Source: Erinaceus europaeus (Eukaryota; Chordata; Mammalia; Eulipotyphla; Erinaceidae). From it: 64,000 nucleotides of DNA. The notes below the pieces were generated by a model, which made no database searches, was not told where the DNA came from, and saw only the letters and a program-made list of their open reading frames with translations. The DNA lies in NCBI RefSeq assembly GCF_950295315.1, contig NW_026647188.1, forward strand, positions 1,488,001 through 1,552,000, given 5' to 3'. A program made the position numbers and the translations under genes. Shown one piece after another: positions 37,616-49,224 of the stretch (positions are counted from its first letter, which is position 1; every line of letters starts with the position of its first letter).

Positions 37616-39107
37616 GGGGGGGTGGGGCGTCAGGGGAGAAGAGAAGGCTGTGCATCTCTCTCTCTCTCTCTCAAGATAAACAAATTATCTTTTAAAAATA
37701 TTTTATTTATTTACTTATTTATTCCCTTTTGTTGTCTTTGGTTTATTTTCGTCGCCGTTGTTGGATAGGACAGAGAGGAGGGGAAGACAGAGAGAAAGAT
37801 AGACAACTGCAGACAGACCTGCTTCACCACTGATTGCTTGTGAAGCAACTAACTCCCCTGCAGGTGGGGAGCCAGGTGCTTGAACTTGGGGGCCTCATGC
37901 TTGAGAGTTCAGTGCTCTATCCATCATGCCACCTCCCGGATCACTAAATTATCTTTATGTCTTGGATAGAGATAGCCAGAAATTGAGAGGGAAGGGGTGG
38001 GGGGAGTGGGGGAGAGAAAGAGAGACACCTGCATCCCTGCTTCACTACTTGTGAAAGAAGAGAAAAGAATACAGAAAGCAGGGTGTGTCCTTCTCCTCCT
38101 CCTCCTCCTCCTCCTTCTCCTTCTCCCAACTGCACTGCTCAGCTGTGGCTTATGGTGGTGTGGGGGGCTGGAACCTGGGACCTTGGAGTCTCAGTGCTTG
38201 AGTCTGTTTGCATAAACATTATGCTCTTACACTCACCCTTTCTTTTCTTGCTTGCTTGCTTTCTCCTTTAATTTTTCCTTCTCCTCCCTCTACAAACACC
38301 CTCCCCCCACTAAATTTCATGCTGGACTACTTTGTCCTCAGGAAAACAGTTCGAGCTACCTCAACTTGAAAACAACAACAAAACAAACAAACAAAAAAAA
38401 CAAAAAACAAAAAAAAAGAAAAGAAAAAAGAGCACATTTCATTCCCCCCCTCCCCCCTCTCTCTGCAGCTTGGAAACAACAACAACAGTTGAGTGTTGAG
38501 GGAAGATAAAAAAGACCATCTTGCCCCAAAGCTGGGGCTATCTGCATCTGAATGAAGCCTTTGAAAGGATGGTCCACACTGGTGAGATCCAGTTCATTCA
38601 TTCATCCATCCATTCGTTCATTCATTCATTCTCCTTTCAAAAACACTATCTGTTTCTAGAAAGCACACACCTCCTGCTCTCCATCTCCCCAACTTGTGGT
38701 CAGTGGTCATTTCCCCATGAAAAATAAAATAAATGAATAAAAGAAATTTCTTCCACGGGGGAGGGGGAACCCGAGGCTACAGACACAGGCGGAGGCAGAG
38801 GTGGAGGAGGCGGAGCCATGAACAAGCTCTTTGCTTCCAGCATTGAAATACTAATGAGAGAAAGATGTCAGTCTGTCATCTATGGCATGGAAGTAACAGA
38901 CTCTGGGGTGGGGGTCGGGGTCGGTGGGGGGGAGTGTTCAGCTCTTGGGACATGATGGGAGAGGAGAACCTAGAGGGGGTTGAAGGGTTATGTGGAAAGA
39001 TGAGACATGTTGTGCATGTACAAACTGTTGTATTTTTCTGTCGACTGTAAACCATTAACAACACCCCCCATGAAGGAAGGAAGAAGGAAGGGAGAAAGGA
39101 AGGAAAC

Positions 39108-39115
<8 letters not shown>

Positions 39116-39160
<45 letters not shown>
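39116..39160. repeat. (GA)n microsatellite in C1
   Basis: Pure GA run following GGAA-type repeats. Equivalent runs at 44910-44955 (C2) and 52686-52720 (C3). Confidence 0.95.
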
Positions 39161-39162
<2 letters not shown>

Positions 39163-39330
39163 TCTCCTGTGAGCCTGCTGCATACCACCATGCCTTTTCT
39201 GGCTAGAGGCCCCAGATGTCCCAAGGCAAAGCACACCACTGTCAAACCAGAAAAGATCAGTGTTCCCATCTGCCTATTTCAGTGCCTCCGTTCCTATGAT
39301 AGAAATGAAATATATATTATATCTATCTTT

Positions 39331-39414
39331 CTCCTCCTTCTCCTTCTCCTTCTCCTTCTCCTTCTCCTTCTCCTGCTCCTTCTCCTTCTCCTTCTCCTTC
39401 TCCTTCTCCTTCTT
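39331..39414. repeat. (CTTCTC)n polypyrimidine repeat in C1
   Basis: Regular CTTCTC hexamers. In C2 (45165-45211) and C3 (52933-52985) the same locus is mostly CTC triplets and is preceded by a long (TA)n run that C1 lacks. Confidence 0.95.
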
Positions 39415-39685
39415 ATCCCTCCAGGGTTATTGCTGGGCTCCATGCCTGCACCATGAATCCACTGCTCCCGGGGGTCCATTTTTCCCCCTTTTGTTGCCCT
39501 TGTTTATCCTCCTTCTTGCCCCCCACCCCAGCACTGCTCAACTCTCCTTTATGTTGGGGGGGTGAAGAATCAAACCTGATACTTGGGAGACTCAGGCATG
39601 AGAGTCTCTGTGATAAACCTATTCCTTTGTTAATGGTGAAAAGTGTGGAAGAGGGTGACCTACCAAAAGACAGGCATATACACAA

Positions 39686-39763
<78 letters not shown>

Positions 39764-40535
39764 ACTTTTTTGTTCTAAGTCCCATCTCTAATAAAATACT
39801 TTGGGGGGGGGCAGGGAGGGAGGGAGGGAGAGAGATGGATGAGAGTAACCTGGAAAAATGCCATTTCTTTGCATGTGATCAGAAAAGGTTCAGACTAAAA
39901 CATCATTTTACATTTAAAATGAGAACATCTAAGAGTGTACGAGACAGCAACAAAGATGAAAATAGGTGAACTCCACAGATGTTGGTGCGGTGTGCGCGCA
40001 CGCGCGTGTGTGTGTGTGTGTGCATGTGTGTATAAAGGCCATTTACACATTGACATCCCCCCCCCAAACACAGGCATACACACACAGAAAAGGTGGAGGG
40101 ATTAGGCCTCTCCTTTCTTTTATAAGAATTCACCCCTCTCCCCTTTGGGGGGGGTATATAGTTTCCTAAATACACCTACCCCGAGCCCGTAAAAAAATTG
40201 ATTTTTGAGTAATTAATTAATTGACTGCCTCACTTTAATTCATTGACTGTGTGCCCTGTCCTCCTCCTGCTCCTCCTCCTCCTCCTCTACCACCACCACT
40301 ACCATCCCTTTTTAAATTATTTATTTTCTCACTCTCTCCCTTCTTGCCTTGAGTCCCCTCACCAGGTGACACATGCCATCTGATGGAGGCATCACTAAAA
40401 CTATCCATTTACATGGTGATAGGGTTCAGGACACAAAGGTTTGTCACTTTATTTTCATTTAATTTTATTTTATTTAAGATTGTACTTATTTCTGAAGCAG
40501 AAAGATACGACGGGAGACAGAGAAAGAGCCAGACA

Positions 40536-40680
40536 TCTCTCTCCATTTCTCTCTGTTCCCCTCCTCTCTCCATTTCTCTCTGTTCTATCCAACAACGACA
40601 ACAACAATAATAACTACAATAATAAAACAACAAGGGCAACAAAAGGGAATAAATAAATAAAATAAATATTAAAAAAAAAA
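40536..40680 (+). mobile_element. 3' part of the same type I SINE insertion in C1
   Basis: Contains the CT-rich end, 'caacaagggcaacaaaaggg' and the A tail, followed by 'gaaaagggatgga', the equivalent of the right target-site repeat in C3. The head and left flank are lost in a deletion ending at about 40536. C1 therefore shares the insertion with C3. Confidence 0.75.
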
Positions 40681-40752
40681 AGAAAAGGGATGGAGGCAGT
40701 GGTGTGTTGTTTTCATGTCTTTCTCAAACCCTGTACTCTGTCTCTGTCTCTG

Positions 40753-40786
<34 letters not shown>

Positions 40787-40804
40787 TGGAAAGAATGGAG
40801 GGAC

Positions 40805-41225
40805 TGGGGAGGCCCGGGTGGTAGTGCAGAGGGTTAAGTACACATGGCAGGGAGCAGACCTGCAGACCCGCTTCATTGCTTCTTTGAGCCTCCCCTAACC
40901 CCCACCGCCATGGGAGAGGCTCTCAACCTGGGATGCCCACCCTGGTCCTTGCACTTTGTACCATGTGCTCCCAAACCACAGCGCTACAGTCAAGCCCCCT
41001 CCCAACCCCCACCCCAAGGTGTCTGTCTTTCTCTCCCCCTCTCTGTCTTCCCCTCCTCTCCGGATTTCTCTCTATCCTATCCGACAACAACGACAGCAAT
41101 AATAACAATGGTAATGATGAACAACCAGGGCCATACAAAGCGGCAGGGGGGGGGGGTCGGGGATGGCCTCTAGGAGCAGTGGATTCATACTGTAGGCAGG
41201 GAACCACAGACATAAACCTGGGTGG
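40805..41225 (+). mobile_element. Type I-like SINE, diverged, in C1
   Basis: Forward element with tRNA-like head 'gtagtgcagagggttaagt', internal CT-rich part, CAA/AATAAT stretch and long-form 3' block broken by a G run. Confidence 0.6.
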
Positions 41226-42298
41226 GGGGGAGAGGAAGGATGCTTAGGTCTACTTTTCCTTTCCTAGAACACTCCCCCTGCACTGCTGTTGCTGTTGCTG
41301 TTGCTGTTGTTGCCATTCTAGGAGGGTGTTCACCAGCTGTGAAGTGACTCCCCTGCAGGTGGGGATCCTGGGGCTTGAACTGGGATCCTTCCTCCTGTCC
41401 TTGAGCTTTGCATCAAGCACGCTTAATGTGCTCCGCTATTGCTGGACTCCCACTAATGTTATGTTTTAATTTTTACCAGAGCACTGCTCAGCTCTTGTTT
41501 TCTTTACTTTTCTCTTTTTCTTTTTTTTTTTTCTTCTTTTTTTGCCTGTTTGTTTGTATTATGGCTGGCGTTCCGTGCCTGCTTGCACTACAAATCCACT
41601 GCTCCTGGAGGTTGTTTTTCCCATTTTTTTGCCCTTGTTGTTACCGTTGTTGTTGTTGTTGTTAATGTTACTCTTGTCAATGTTGTCTCAGCTCTTGTTG
41701 TTTTATGGAAAAAACAAGACACTGATGGGGGGGAGAAGAAAAGGGGGGCAGGGGTGGGGGTTTGGTTTATACAAAAGAAGTTGTATAACCTTTGGCTATA
41801 CAAAATACCTTCACTTTTTCCACTGAGGCCTCAAAGTGCCAGCCAGATTCATTCCACAATAGGCCACAAACCAGAGCTGAGTAGTGCTCTGGTTGGTCTC
41901 TGTGTGTATATTTCTCTCTCTCTCTCTCTCTCTCTCAATCTCTCTCTGTCACCAGATTGTGGTTGGGGGGGTATGTTGTCCAATCATTGAACCTGAGACT
42001 TTTGAAACCTCAGGCATGAGAGTCTCTTTCTATAACCATTATGCTATTTACCCTCACCCCAGCCCTGTAGATTTCTCCTTTCTCACAAATACATAATTTC
42101 TTAAGTTTTACTTATAAAATGGAATAAATACAATTTTTAAAAGCATTTATTTTTGATTGATTGACTGATTTTTTTTTAATATATATAAATAAGGGCAACA
42201 AAACTGAGAGGGGGGGAAGAAAAAAAAAGGCCTCCAGGAGCAGTGGAATCCTGGTGCAGGCACCGAGCCCCAGCAATAATTTGGGAGGGGAATATGTA

Positions 42299-42329
<31 letters not shown>

Positions 42330-42394
42330 ATTTTTTTCCCATTGCATACTATGTGTGCCTAACCCAGTGTGCCACTCCACCACCCAACCCCCGA

Positions 42395-42395
42395 C

Positions 42396-42441
<46 letters not shown>
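42395..42441. repeat. (TCTA)n microsatellite in C1
   Basis: About eleven TCTA units; only about three remain at the matching site in C2 (48135-48150). Confidence 0.95.
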
Positions 42442-43298
42442 ATGTATTTTCATTAGAGAGGGAGCTGAGGTCTCAGGTGGGATCCCCATAGACCAAGACC
42501 AGTTGCCAGAACTCAGCAATATTCTGGACTGTCACTCCTGCCTTCCCCCCTCCTTTTTTTTTTTTAAATCTACTTTTCAATATAACAATCCGGATACATT
42601 GTAAGGGGTTCGGCATAAACTGTAACTTTTCCTTTAAAAGAAAGAAATCCAATAAACCATAGGGAAGTGAATGGTGAAGGGTGGTGGTGAGCAGAGAGTT
42701 GGGGATTCCTCAGACAGGGTACCTGGTAGGTAGCCACCACCCCCAATTTCCTTTCCCTCACCCCCCGCCATTTTTTATTCACTGGATTTATATATCTATA
42801 TGGAGCAGAAAAGGAATGTCTGTATATAATATGTATCATGTCTGTCCAAGACCACACACACATTCCTTTAGAAAATAAAACTGGGGGAGGGGAACAAAAC
42901 ACATTGCTTGCTTGCTTGATGAATGTATGAATGAATAAAGCTGGGGGGTTGTGTGTCACAAAGCCTTATTTCTGCTGTTGTTCATCTCAAGAGCTACTGA
43001 GGAACAGGATTCCCTGTCTTGCACATACAGGTTTTGTGAAGGCACCAGGGACTGACTGAAGTTGTAACCTCAGAGGAGTCCAATACATGAAAGTCTTTTG
43101 CATAATCTTGGTATCACAGGGGTCCCTTTCTCTCGTGTCTGATTCTATTTTAGTATATTCATTGTCTATTACATGCCTGAGAATGCTTAACAGATTGTGT
43201 GTGTGTGTGTGTATGTGTGTTTGTTGGGGGGGTGGGGCATCAGGGGAGAAGAGAAGGCTGTGCATCTCTCTCTCAAGATACACAAATTATCTTTTAAA

Positions 43299-43561
43299 AA
43301 TATTTTATTTATTTACTTATTTATTCCCTTTTGTTGTCTTTGGTTTATTTTCGTCGCCATTGTTGGATAGGACAGAGAGGAGGGGAAGACAGAAAGATAG
43401 ACATCTGCAGACAGACCTGCTTTACCACTGCTTGCTTGTGAAGCAACTAACTCCCCTGCAGGTGGGGAGCCAGGTGCTTGAACCTGGATCCTCACACTGG
43501 TGGTCCTTGCCCTTTGTGCCACATGCATGCTTGACCTGCTGTGCTCACGCCTGACTGACTC
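43299..43561 (-). mobile_element. Type I SINE in C2
   Basis: Reverse-strand element. On its own strand: a tRNA-like head near 43540, 'ccccacctgcaggggagtt', a CT-rich part, then 'aataaataagtaaataaata' tail. C3 has the same element at 51102-51371. C1 has only its 3' part (37698-37890). Confidence 0.8.
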
Positions 43562-43563
43562 CC

Positions 43564-43606
<43 letters not shown>

Positions 43607-43735
43607 TGAGAATGACAGGAGGAGACAGAAAGAACCAGACATCACACAGGTACATATGTTACCAGGGAGTTGAACTCGGGGGCCTCATGCTTGAGAGTTC
43701 AGTGCTCTATCCATCATGCCACCTCCCGGATCACT
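43562..43735 (-). mobile_element. Type III SINE in C2
   Basis: Reverse-strand element. Its head on the minus strand reads 'tccgggaggtggcatgatgg', with a B-box-like 'gagttcaac' stretch near the middle and a long (TAAA)n tail (43563-43607 on the + strand as TTTA). C3 has it at 51372-51522 with a much shorter tail. Confidence 0.78.
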
Positions 43736-44629
43736 AAATTATCTTTATGTCTTGGATAGAGATAGCCAGAAATTGAGAGGGAAGGGGTGGGGGGAGTGGG
43801 GGAGGGAAAGAGAGACACCTGCAGCCCTGCTTCACTACTTGTGAAAGAAGAGGAAAGAATACAGAAAGCAGGATGTGTCCTTCTCCAACTTCTCCTTCAC
43901 CTCCTCCTCTCCTCCTCAGTCTCCTCCTCCTTCTTCTTCTCCTTCTCCCAACAGCACTGCTCAGATGTGGCTTATGGTGGTGTGGGGGCTGGAACCTGTG
44001 ACCTTGGAGTCTCAGTGCTTGAGTCTGTTTGCATAAACATTATGCTCTTTCACTCACCCTTTCTTTGCTTGCTTGCTTGCTTGCTTTCTCTTTTAAATTT
44101 TCCTTCTCCTACCTCTACAAACACCCACCCCCCACTAAATTTCATGCTGGACTACTTTGGCCTCAGGAAAACAGTTCGAGCTACCTCAACTTGAAAACAA
44201 CAACAAAACAAAACAAAACAAAAAAGAAAGAAAGAAAAGAAAAAAGAAAGCACATTTCATTCCCACCTCCCCCCTCTCTCTGCAGCTTGGAAACAACAAC
44301 AACAACAGTTGAGTGTTGAGGGAAGATAAAAAAGACCATCCAGCCCCAAAGCTGGGACTATCTGCATCTGAATGAAGCCTTTGAAAGGATGGTCCACTCT
44401 GGTGAGATCCAGTTCATTCATTCATTCATTCATTCATTCTTTCATTCTCCTTACAAAAACAATGTTTCTAGAAAGGACACACCTCCTGCTCTCCATCTCC
44501 CCAACTTGTGGTCAGTGGTCATTTCCCCATGAAAAATAAAATAAATGAATAAAAGAAATTTCTTCCGCGGGGGAGGGGGAACCTGAGGCTACAGACACAG
44601 GTGGAGGTGGAGGCAGAGGAGGCGGAGCC

Positions 44630-44860
44630 ATGAACAAGCTCTTTGATTCCAGCATTGAAATACTAATGAGAGAAAGATGTCAGTCTGTCATCTATGGCAT
44701 GGAAGTAACAGACTCTGGGGTGGGAGTCTGGGTCGGGGGGGGGGTGTTCAGCTCTTGGGACATGATGGGAGAGGAGGACCTAGAGGGGGTTGAAGAGTTA
44801 TGTGGAAAGATGAGACATGTTGTGCATGTACAAACTGTTGTATTTTTCTGTCGACTGTAA
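44630..44860 (+). CDS. Weak small open frame in C2 (76 residues)
   Basis: Begins at an ATG in fair context (gagccATGa) and starts MNKLFDSSIEILMRER. The C3 copy (52389-52616, 75 residues) keeps the frame with a three-base indel. In C1 (start 38818) a change in the G-rich stretch shifts the frame. It has no recognised domain, signal peptide or membrane segment; the middle is a Gly/Val run from the G-rich DNA. Most likely fortuitous, kept open by overall C-unit similarity. Confidence 0.1.
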   Translation: MNKLFDSSIEILMRERCQSVIYGMEVTDSGVGVWVGGGVFSSWDMMGEEDLEGVEELCGKMRHVVHVQTVVFFCRL

Positions 44861-44906
44861 ACCATTAACAACACCCCCCATGAAGGAAGGAAGGAAGGAA
44901 GGAAAC

Positions 44907-44959
<53 letters not shown>

Positions 44960-45106
44960 TCTCCTGTAAGCCTGCTGCATACCACCATGCCTTTTCTGGC
45001 TAGAGGCCCCAGATGTCCCAAGGCAAAGCACACCACTGTCAAACCAGAAAAGACCAGTGTTCCCATCTGCCTATTTCAGTGCCTCCTTTCCTATGATTGA
45101 AATATA

Positions 45107-45112
45107 TATACC

Positions 45113-45157
<45 letters not shown>
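45107..45157. repeat. (TA)n microsatellite in C2
   Basis: Long TA run, matched at 52868-52927 in C3. C1 has only 'atatatattatat' at that point. Confidence 0.95.
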
Positions 45158-45158
<1 letters not shown>

Positions 45159-45480
45159 CTATTTATCTTTCTCCTCCTCCTCCTCCTCCTCCTCCTCCTC
45201 CTTCTTCTTCTTATCCCTCCAGGGTTATTGCTGGGCTCCATGCCTGCACCATGAATCCACTGCTCCCGGGGGTCCATTTTTCCCCCTTTTGTTGCCCTTG
45301 TTTATCCTCCTTCTTGCCCCCCACCCCAGCACTGCTCAACTCTCCTTTATGTTGGGGGGGGGTGGAGAATCGAACCTGGTACTTGGGAGACTCAGGCATG
45401 AGAGTCTCTGTGATAAACCTATTCCTTTGTTAATGAAAAGTGTGGAAGAGGGTGACCTACCAAAAGACAGGCATATACAC

Positions 45481-45565
<85 letters not shown>

Positions 45566-45779
45566 TTTTTTGTTCTAAGTCCCATCTCTAAGAAAATACT
45601 TTGGGGGGGCAGGGAGGGAGAGAGAGAGAGATGGATGAGAGTAACCGAAAAATGCCATTTCTTTGCATGTGATCAGAAAAGGTTCAGACTAAAATATCAT
45701 TTTATATTTAAAATGAGAACATCTAAGAGTGTACGAGACAGCAACAAAGATGAAAATAGGTGGAACTCCACAGATGTTG

Positions 45780-45810
<31 letters not shown>

Positions 45811-46245
45811 CACGCGTGTGCATGTGTGTATAAAGGCCATTTACACATTGACATCCCCCCACACACATAGGCATACACACACAGAAAAGGTGGAGGGATT
45901 AGGCCTTTCTTTTCTAAGAATTCACCCCTCTCCCCTTTGGGAGGGGTATATAGTTTCCTAAATACACCTACCACGAGCCGGGGAAAAAATTGATTTTTGA
46001 GTAATTAATTAATTGACTGCCTCACTTTAATTCATTGACTGTGTGCCCCTTCCTCCTCGTGCTCCTCCTCCTCCTCCTCTACTACCACGACTACCATCCC
46101 TTTTTAAATTATTTATTTTCTCACTGTCTCCCTTCTTGCCTTGAGTCCCCTCACCATGTGACACATGCCCTCTGATGGAGGCATCACTAAAACTATCCAT
46201 TTACATGGTGATAGGGTTCAGGACACAAAGGTTTGTCACTCTATT

Positions 46246-46432
46246 TTCATTTAATTTTATTTTATTTAAGATTGTACTTATTTCTGAAGCAGAAAGATAC
46301 TACGGGAGACAGAGAAAGAGCCAGACATCACTCTGGTACATGTGCTGCCATGGGTCAAACTCAGGACCTCCTCGTCTTTGAAAGTCCAATACTTTATTTA
46401 TCCACCTCGCAACCTTCTGGACCGCCACAATG
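46246..46432 (-). mobile_element. Type III SINE, old copy in C2
   Basis: Reverse-strand, diverged relative of the element at 43562-43735. The parallel copy in C3 is 54003-54182. In C1 only 40444-40536 remains because of a deletion. Confidence 0.65.
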
Positions 46433-46602
46433 TAACTTTTCATTTCATAGGAAGAAATCTAAGAAACTACAGTGAGAACCACTGAGGATGAAAAGAGATG
46501 GAACTCCAAAGGAAGTGGTGTGTTGTTTTCATGTCTTTCTCACACCCTGTACTCTGTCTCTGTCTCTCTCTCTCTCTCTCTGGAAAGAATGGAGGGACTG
46601 GG

Positions 46603-46985
46603 GAGGCCAGGGTGGTAGTGCTGAGGGTTAAGTACACATGGCAGGGAGCAGACCTGCAGACCTGCTTCATGCTTCTTTGAGCCTCTCCCCACCCCGACCC
46701 ACCACAGGAGAGGCTCTCCACCTGGGATGCCCATCCTGGTCCTTGCACTTTGTACCATGTGCTCCCAAACCACAGTGCTACAGTCAAGCTCCCCCCCCAA
46801 CCCCCATCTTTCTCTCCTCCTCTCTGTCTTCCCCTCCTCTATGGATTTCTCTCTGTCCTATCTGACAACAATGACAGCAATAATAACAAAGGTAATGATG
46901 AACAACCAGGGGCATACAAAGCAGGTGGGGGGTGGCCTCTAGGATTAGTACTGTAGGCATGGAACCACAGACATAAACCTGGGTG
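46603..46985 (+). mobile_element. Type I-like SINE, diverged, in C2
   Basis: Forward element with a tRNA-like head ('gtagtgctgagggttaagt'), a CT-rich middle, a CAA/AATAAT stretch and the long-form 3' block. Parallel copies lie at 40805-41225 (C1) and 54672-55090 (C3). G runs of different length lie near the 3' block. Confidence 0.6.
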
Positions 46986-48384
46986 GGGGGTGGGGGGGAG
47001 AGAAAGGATGCTTAGGTCTACTTATCCTTTCCTAGAACACTCCCCCTGCGCTGCTGTTGCTGTTGCCATTCCTAGAGGGTGTTCACTGCCTGTGAAGCAA
47101 CTCCTATGCAGGTGGGGATCCAGAGGCCTGAACCTGGATCCTCAGAACCAGGGTCCGCCAGTCCTTGAGCTTTGCATCAAGTGCTCTTAACCCGCTGTGC
47201 TACTGCTGGACTGCCACTAATGTTATGTTTTGATTTTTACCAGAGCACTGCTCAGCTCTTGTTTTCTTTACTTTTCTCTTTTTCTTTTTTTTTTTCTTTT
47301 TTTGCCTGTTTGTTTGTATTATGGCTGGAGCTCAGTGCCTGCTTGCACTACATATCCACTGCTCCTGGAGGTTGTTTTTCCCATTTTTTTGCCCTTGTTG
47401 TTACAGTCCTTGTTGTTGTTAATGTTATTCTTGTCAATGCTGTCTCAGCTCTTGTTGTTTTATGGAAAAAACAAGACCCTGATGGGGGGGAGAAGAAAAG
47501 GGGGGCAGGGGTGGGGGTTTGGTTTATACAAAAGAAGTTGTATAATCTTTGGTTATACAAAAGACCTTCACTTTTTCCCCTGAGGCCTCAAAGTGCCAGT
47601 CAGATTCATTCCACAACAGGCCACAAACCAGAGCTGAGTAGTGCTCTGGTTGGTCTCTGTGTGTAGATTTCTCTCTCTCTCTCTCTATCTCTCCCTGTCA
47701 CCAGTTGGTGGCTGGGGGGGTATGGTGTCCAGTGATTGAACCTGAGACTTTTGAAACCTCAGGCATGAGAGTCTCTTTCTATAACCATTATGCTATTTAC
47801 CCCCACCCCGGCCCTGTAGATTTCTCCTTTCTCACAAATACATAATTTCTTAAGTTTTATTTATAAAATGGAATAAATACAATTTTTAAAAGCATTTATT
47901 TTTGATTGATTGACTGACTTTTCTTTTTTTTTTTAAATATATATAAACAAGGGCAACAAAACTGAGAGGGGGGAAGAAAAAAAAAGGCCTCCAGGAGCAG
48001 TGGTATCCTGGTGCAGGCACCGAGCCCCAGCAATAACTTGGGAGGGGAATATGTATGTGTGTGTGTGTGTATTTTTTTTTCCATTGCATACTATGTGTGC
48101 CTAACCCAGTGTGCCACGCCACCACCCAACCCCTGACTCTATCTATCTATCATATATTTTCATTTGAGAGAGGGAGATGAGGTCTCAGGTGGGATCCCCA
48201 CAGACCAAGACCAGTTGCCAGAACTCAGCAATATTCTGGACTGTCCCTCCTGCCTTCCCCCCTCCTTTTTTTTTTTTTTAAATCTACTCTTCAATATAAC
48301 AATCCGGATACATTGTAAGGGGTTCAGCATAAACTGTAACTTTTCCTTTAAAAGAAAGAAATCCAATAAACCATAGGGAACTCC

Positions 48385-48814
48385 AAAGGTGTCCTTCCCA
48401 CACCCCTCTTCTCTCTCTTTCTCTCTCTCTGTCTCTCCATAGAGGGACTAACTACCTCGACCCCCCCAACACTTACTGTTCCCTCTCCCCAAAACACACT
48501 TTAGGGGTAGGGATGTACAGTTTTCTTAATACACCTCCCCCTAGTTCAGAAAGAAAGATTGGGGGGCCGGGTGTCAGTGCACCCGGTTAAGCACACAGAG
48601 AAAGAAATGCAAGGAGCCGGGTTCCTGCCTGGGTCCTGCCACCACTGCCTGCACCGCTGCTTCAGTCACTAACCTTTGCTCATGGACTCCCTCCCACCTG
48701 CTCCCTCACCCCTCCTCCCCCGTTTCCCTGCCCTCCATGCACTCCCTCCCTCTGTCACTCAGTCACGCACTCAGGAATGCATGTCCGGCTTGACCGTGTG
48801 TGTGTGTGCGTGTG
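48385..48814. other. Spacer remnants between C2 and the CpG island
   Basis: A CT-rich stretch is followed by a diverged repeat of the C-unit segment at 45910-45985 (the 'tttcttaatacacct' piece, 48510-48535). A degenerate forward tRNA-like SINE head (48561-48645) and C-rich sequence come next, then a short (GT)n run (48799-48820). No gene is recognised. Confidence 0.6.
48561..48645 (+). mobile_element. Type II SINE head, degenerate
   Basis: Contains 'acccggttaagcacacag' and 'gccgggttcctgcctgg', resembling the A-box and B-box parts of the type II SINE. The body is replaced by C-rich sequence. Confidence 0.45.
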
Positions 48815-48880
48815 TGTGTGCGCGCCCTGATCCTGCCGGGGGCCGCCGTCTTGGCGATCCTCCCGGGGTCCGCGGGCGTC

Positions 48881-48913
<33 letters not shown>

Positions 48914-48959
48914 GGGCGGCCTGACCTTCACTTTCTCGGCTCAAGGGGATGATTGTAGG

Positions 48960-48979
48960 GTGCCCCCTGGCGGCCGCTT
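48960..48979 (-). promoter_or_regulatory. CTCF-like motif in the CpG island
   Basis: The minus strand reads 'gcggccgccagggggcacc', a close fit to the long CTCF consensus around CCAGGGGGCGC. It lies in the unidentified part of the island, about 260 bp before the 28S fragment. Confidence 0.45.
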
Positions 48980-49224
48980 CTATATTGCCGCCGCCTCCTC
49001 CCGAGTTCCGGCTGCAGAGGCAGGGGGGAGAGATCTGGCTGCGCTTGGTCGGGTGAGAGTTCCAGGAGCCCGGCTGTCGAGCTGGTCTGACGGGCCCTGG
49101 TGGCCTGTGCGCATACCACTCTCTGGACGCATGCCGTAGCTGCAGTTTACTAGGGGAGTGAGTGTTGCCGGCCTGGCGACACCGCTGCGGCGCTGCCCGG
49201 GCAGGCGCGCGGGCGGGCGTCTTG

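Larger units (their letters stand above)
36388..42663 (+). repeat. Family C unit C1: rDNA intergenic-spacer-like, with Sal-box head
   Basis: About 6.3 kb. The head (36388-36850) is homologous to 50058-50290 and carries Sal-box motifs. The body (37050-42663) runs in parallel with 42664-48384 and 50460-55481. It contains (GT)n, (GA)n, (CTT)n, (CT)n/(CA)n and (TCTA)n microsatellites, and numerous SINE fragments: 37698-37935 reverse type I/III fusion, 37945-38056 reverse type II tail, 38126-38230 and 41940-42065 reverse fragments of another tRNA-like SINE, 39414-39628, 40536-40680, 40805-41225, 41311-41450. No gene is recognised. The rDNA-spacer reading rests on the linkage of C3 to the 28S end. 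Confidence 0.75.
42664..48384 (+). repeat. Family C unit C2 (no Sal-box head)
   Basis: About 5.7 kb in tandem with C1. It begins inside the segment equal to 37050 and so lacks the terminator head. Compared with C1 it keeps a full type I SINE plus type III SINE (43299-43735), has a long (TA)n run (45107-45157), and lacks the SINE that C3 carries at 54262-54548. No gene is recognised beyond a weak small open frame (44630-44860). Confidence 0.8.
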
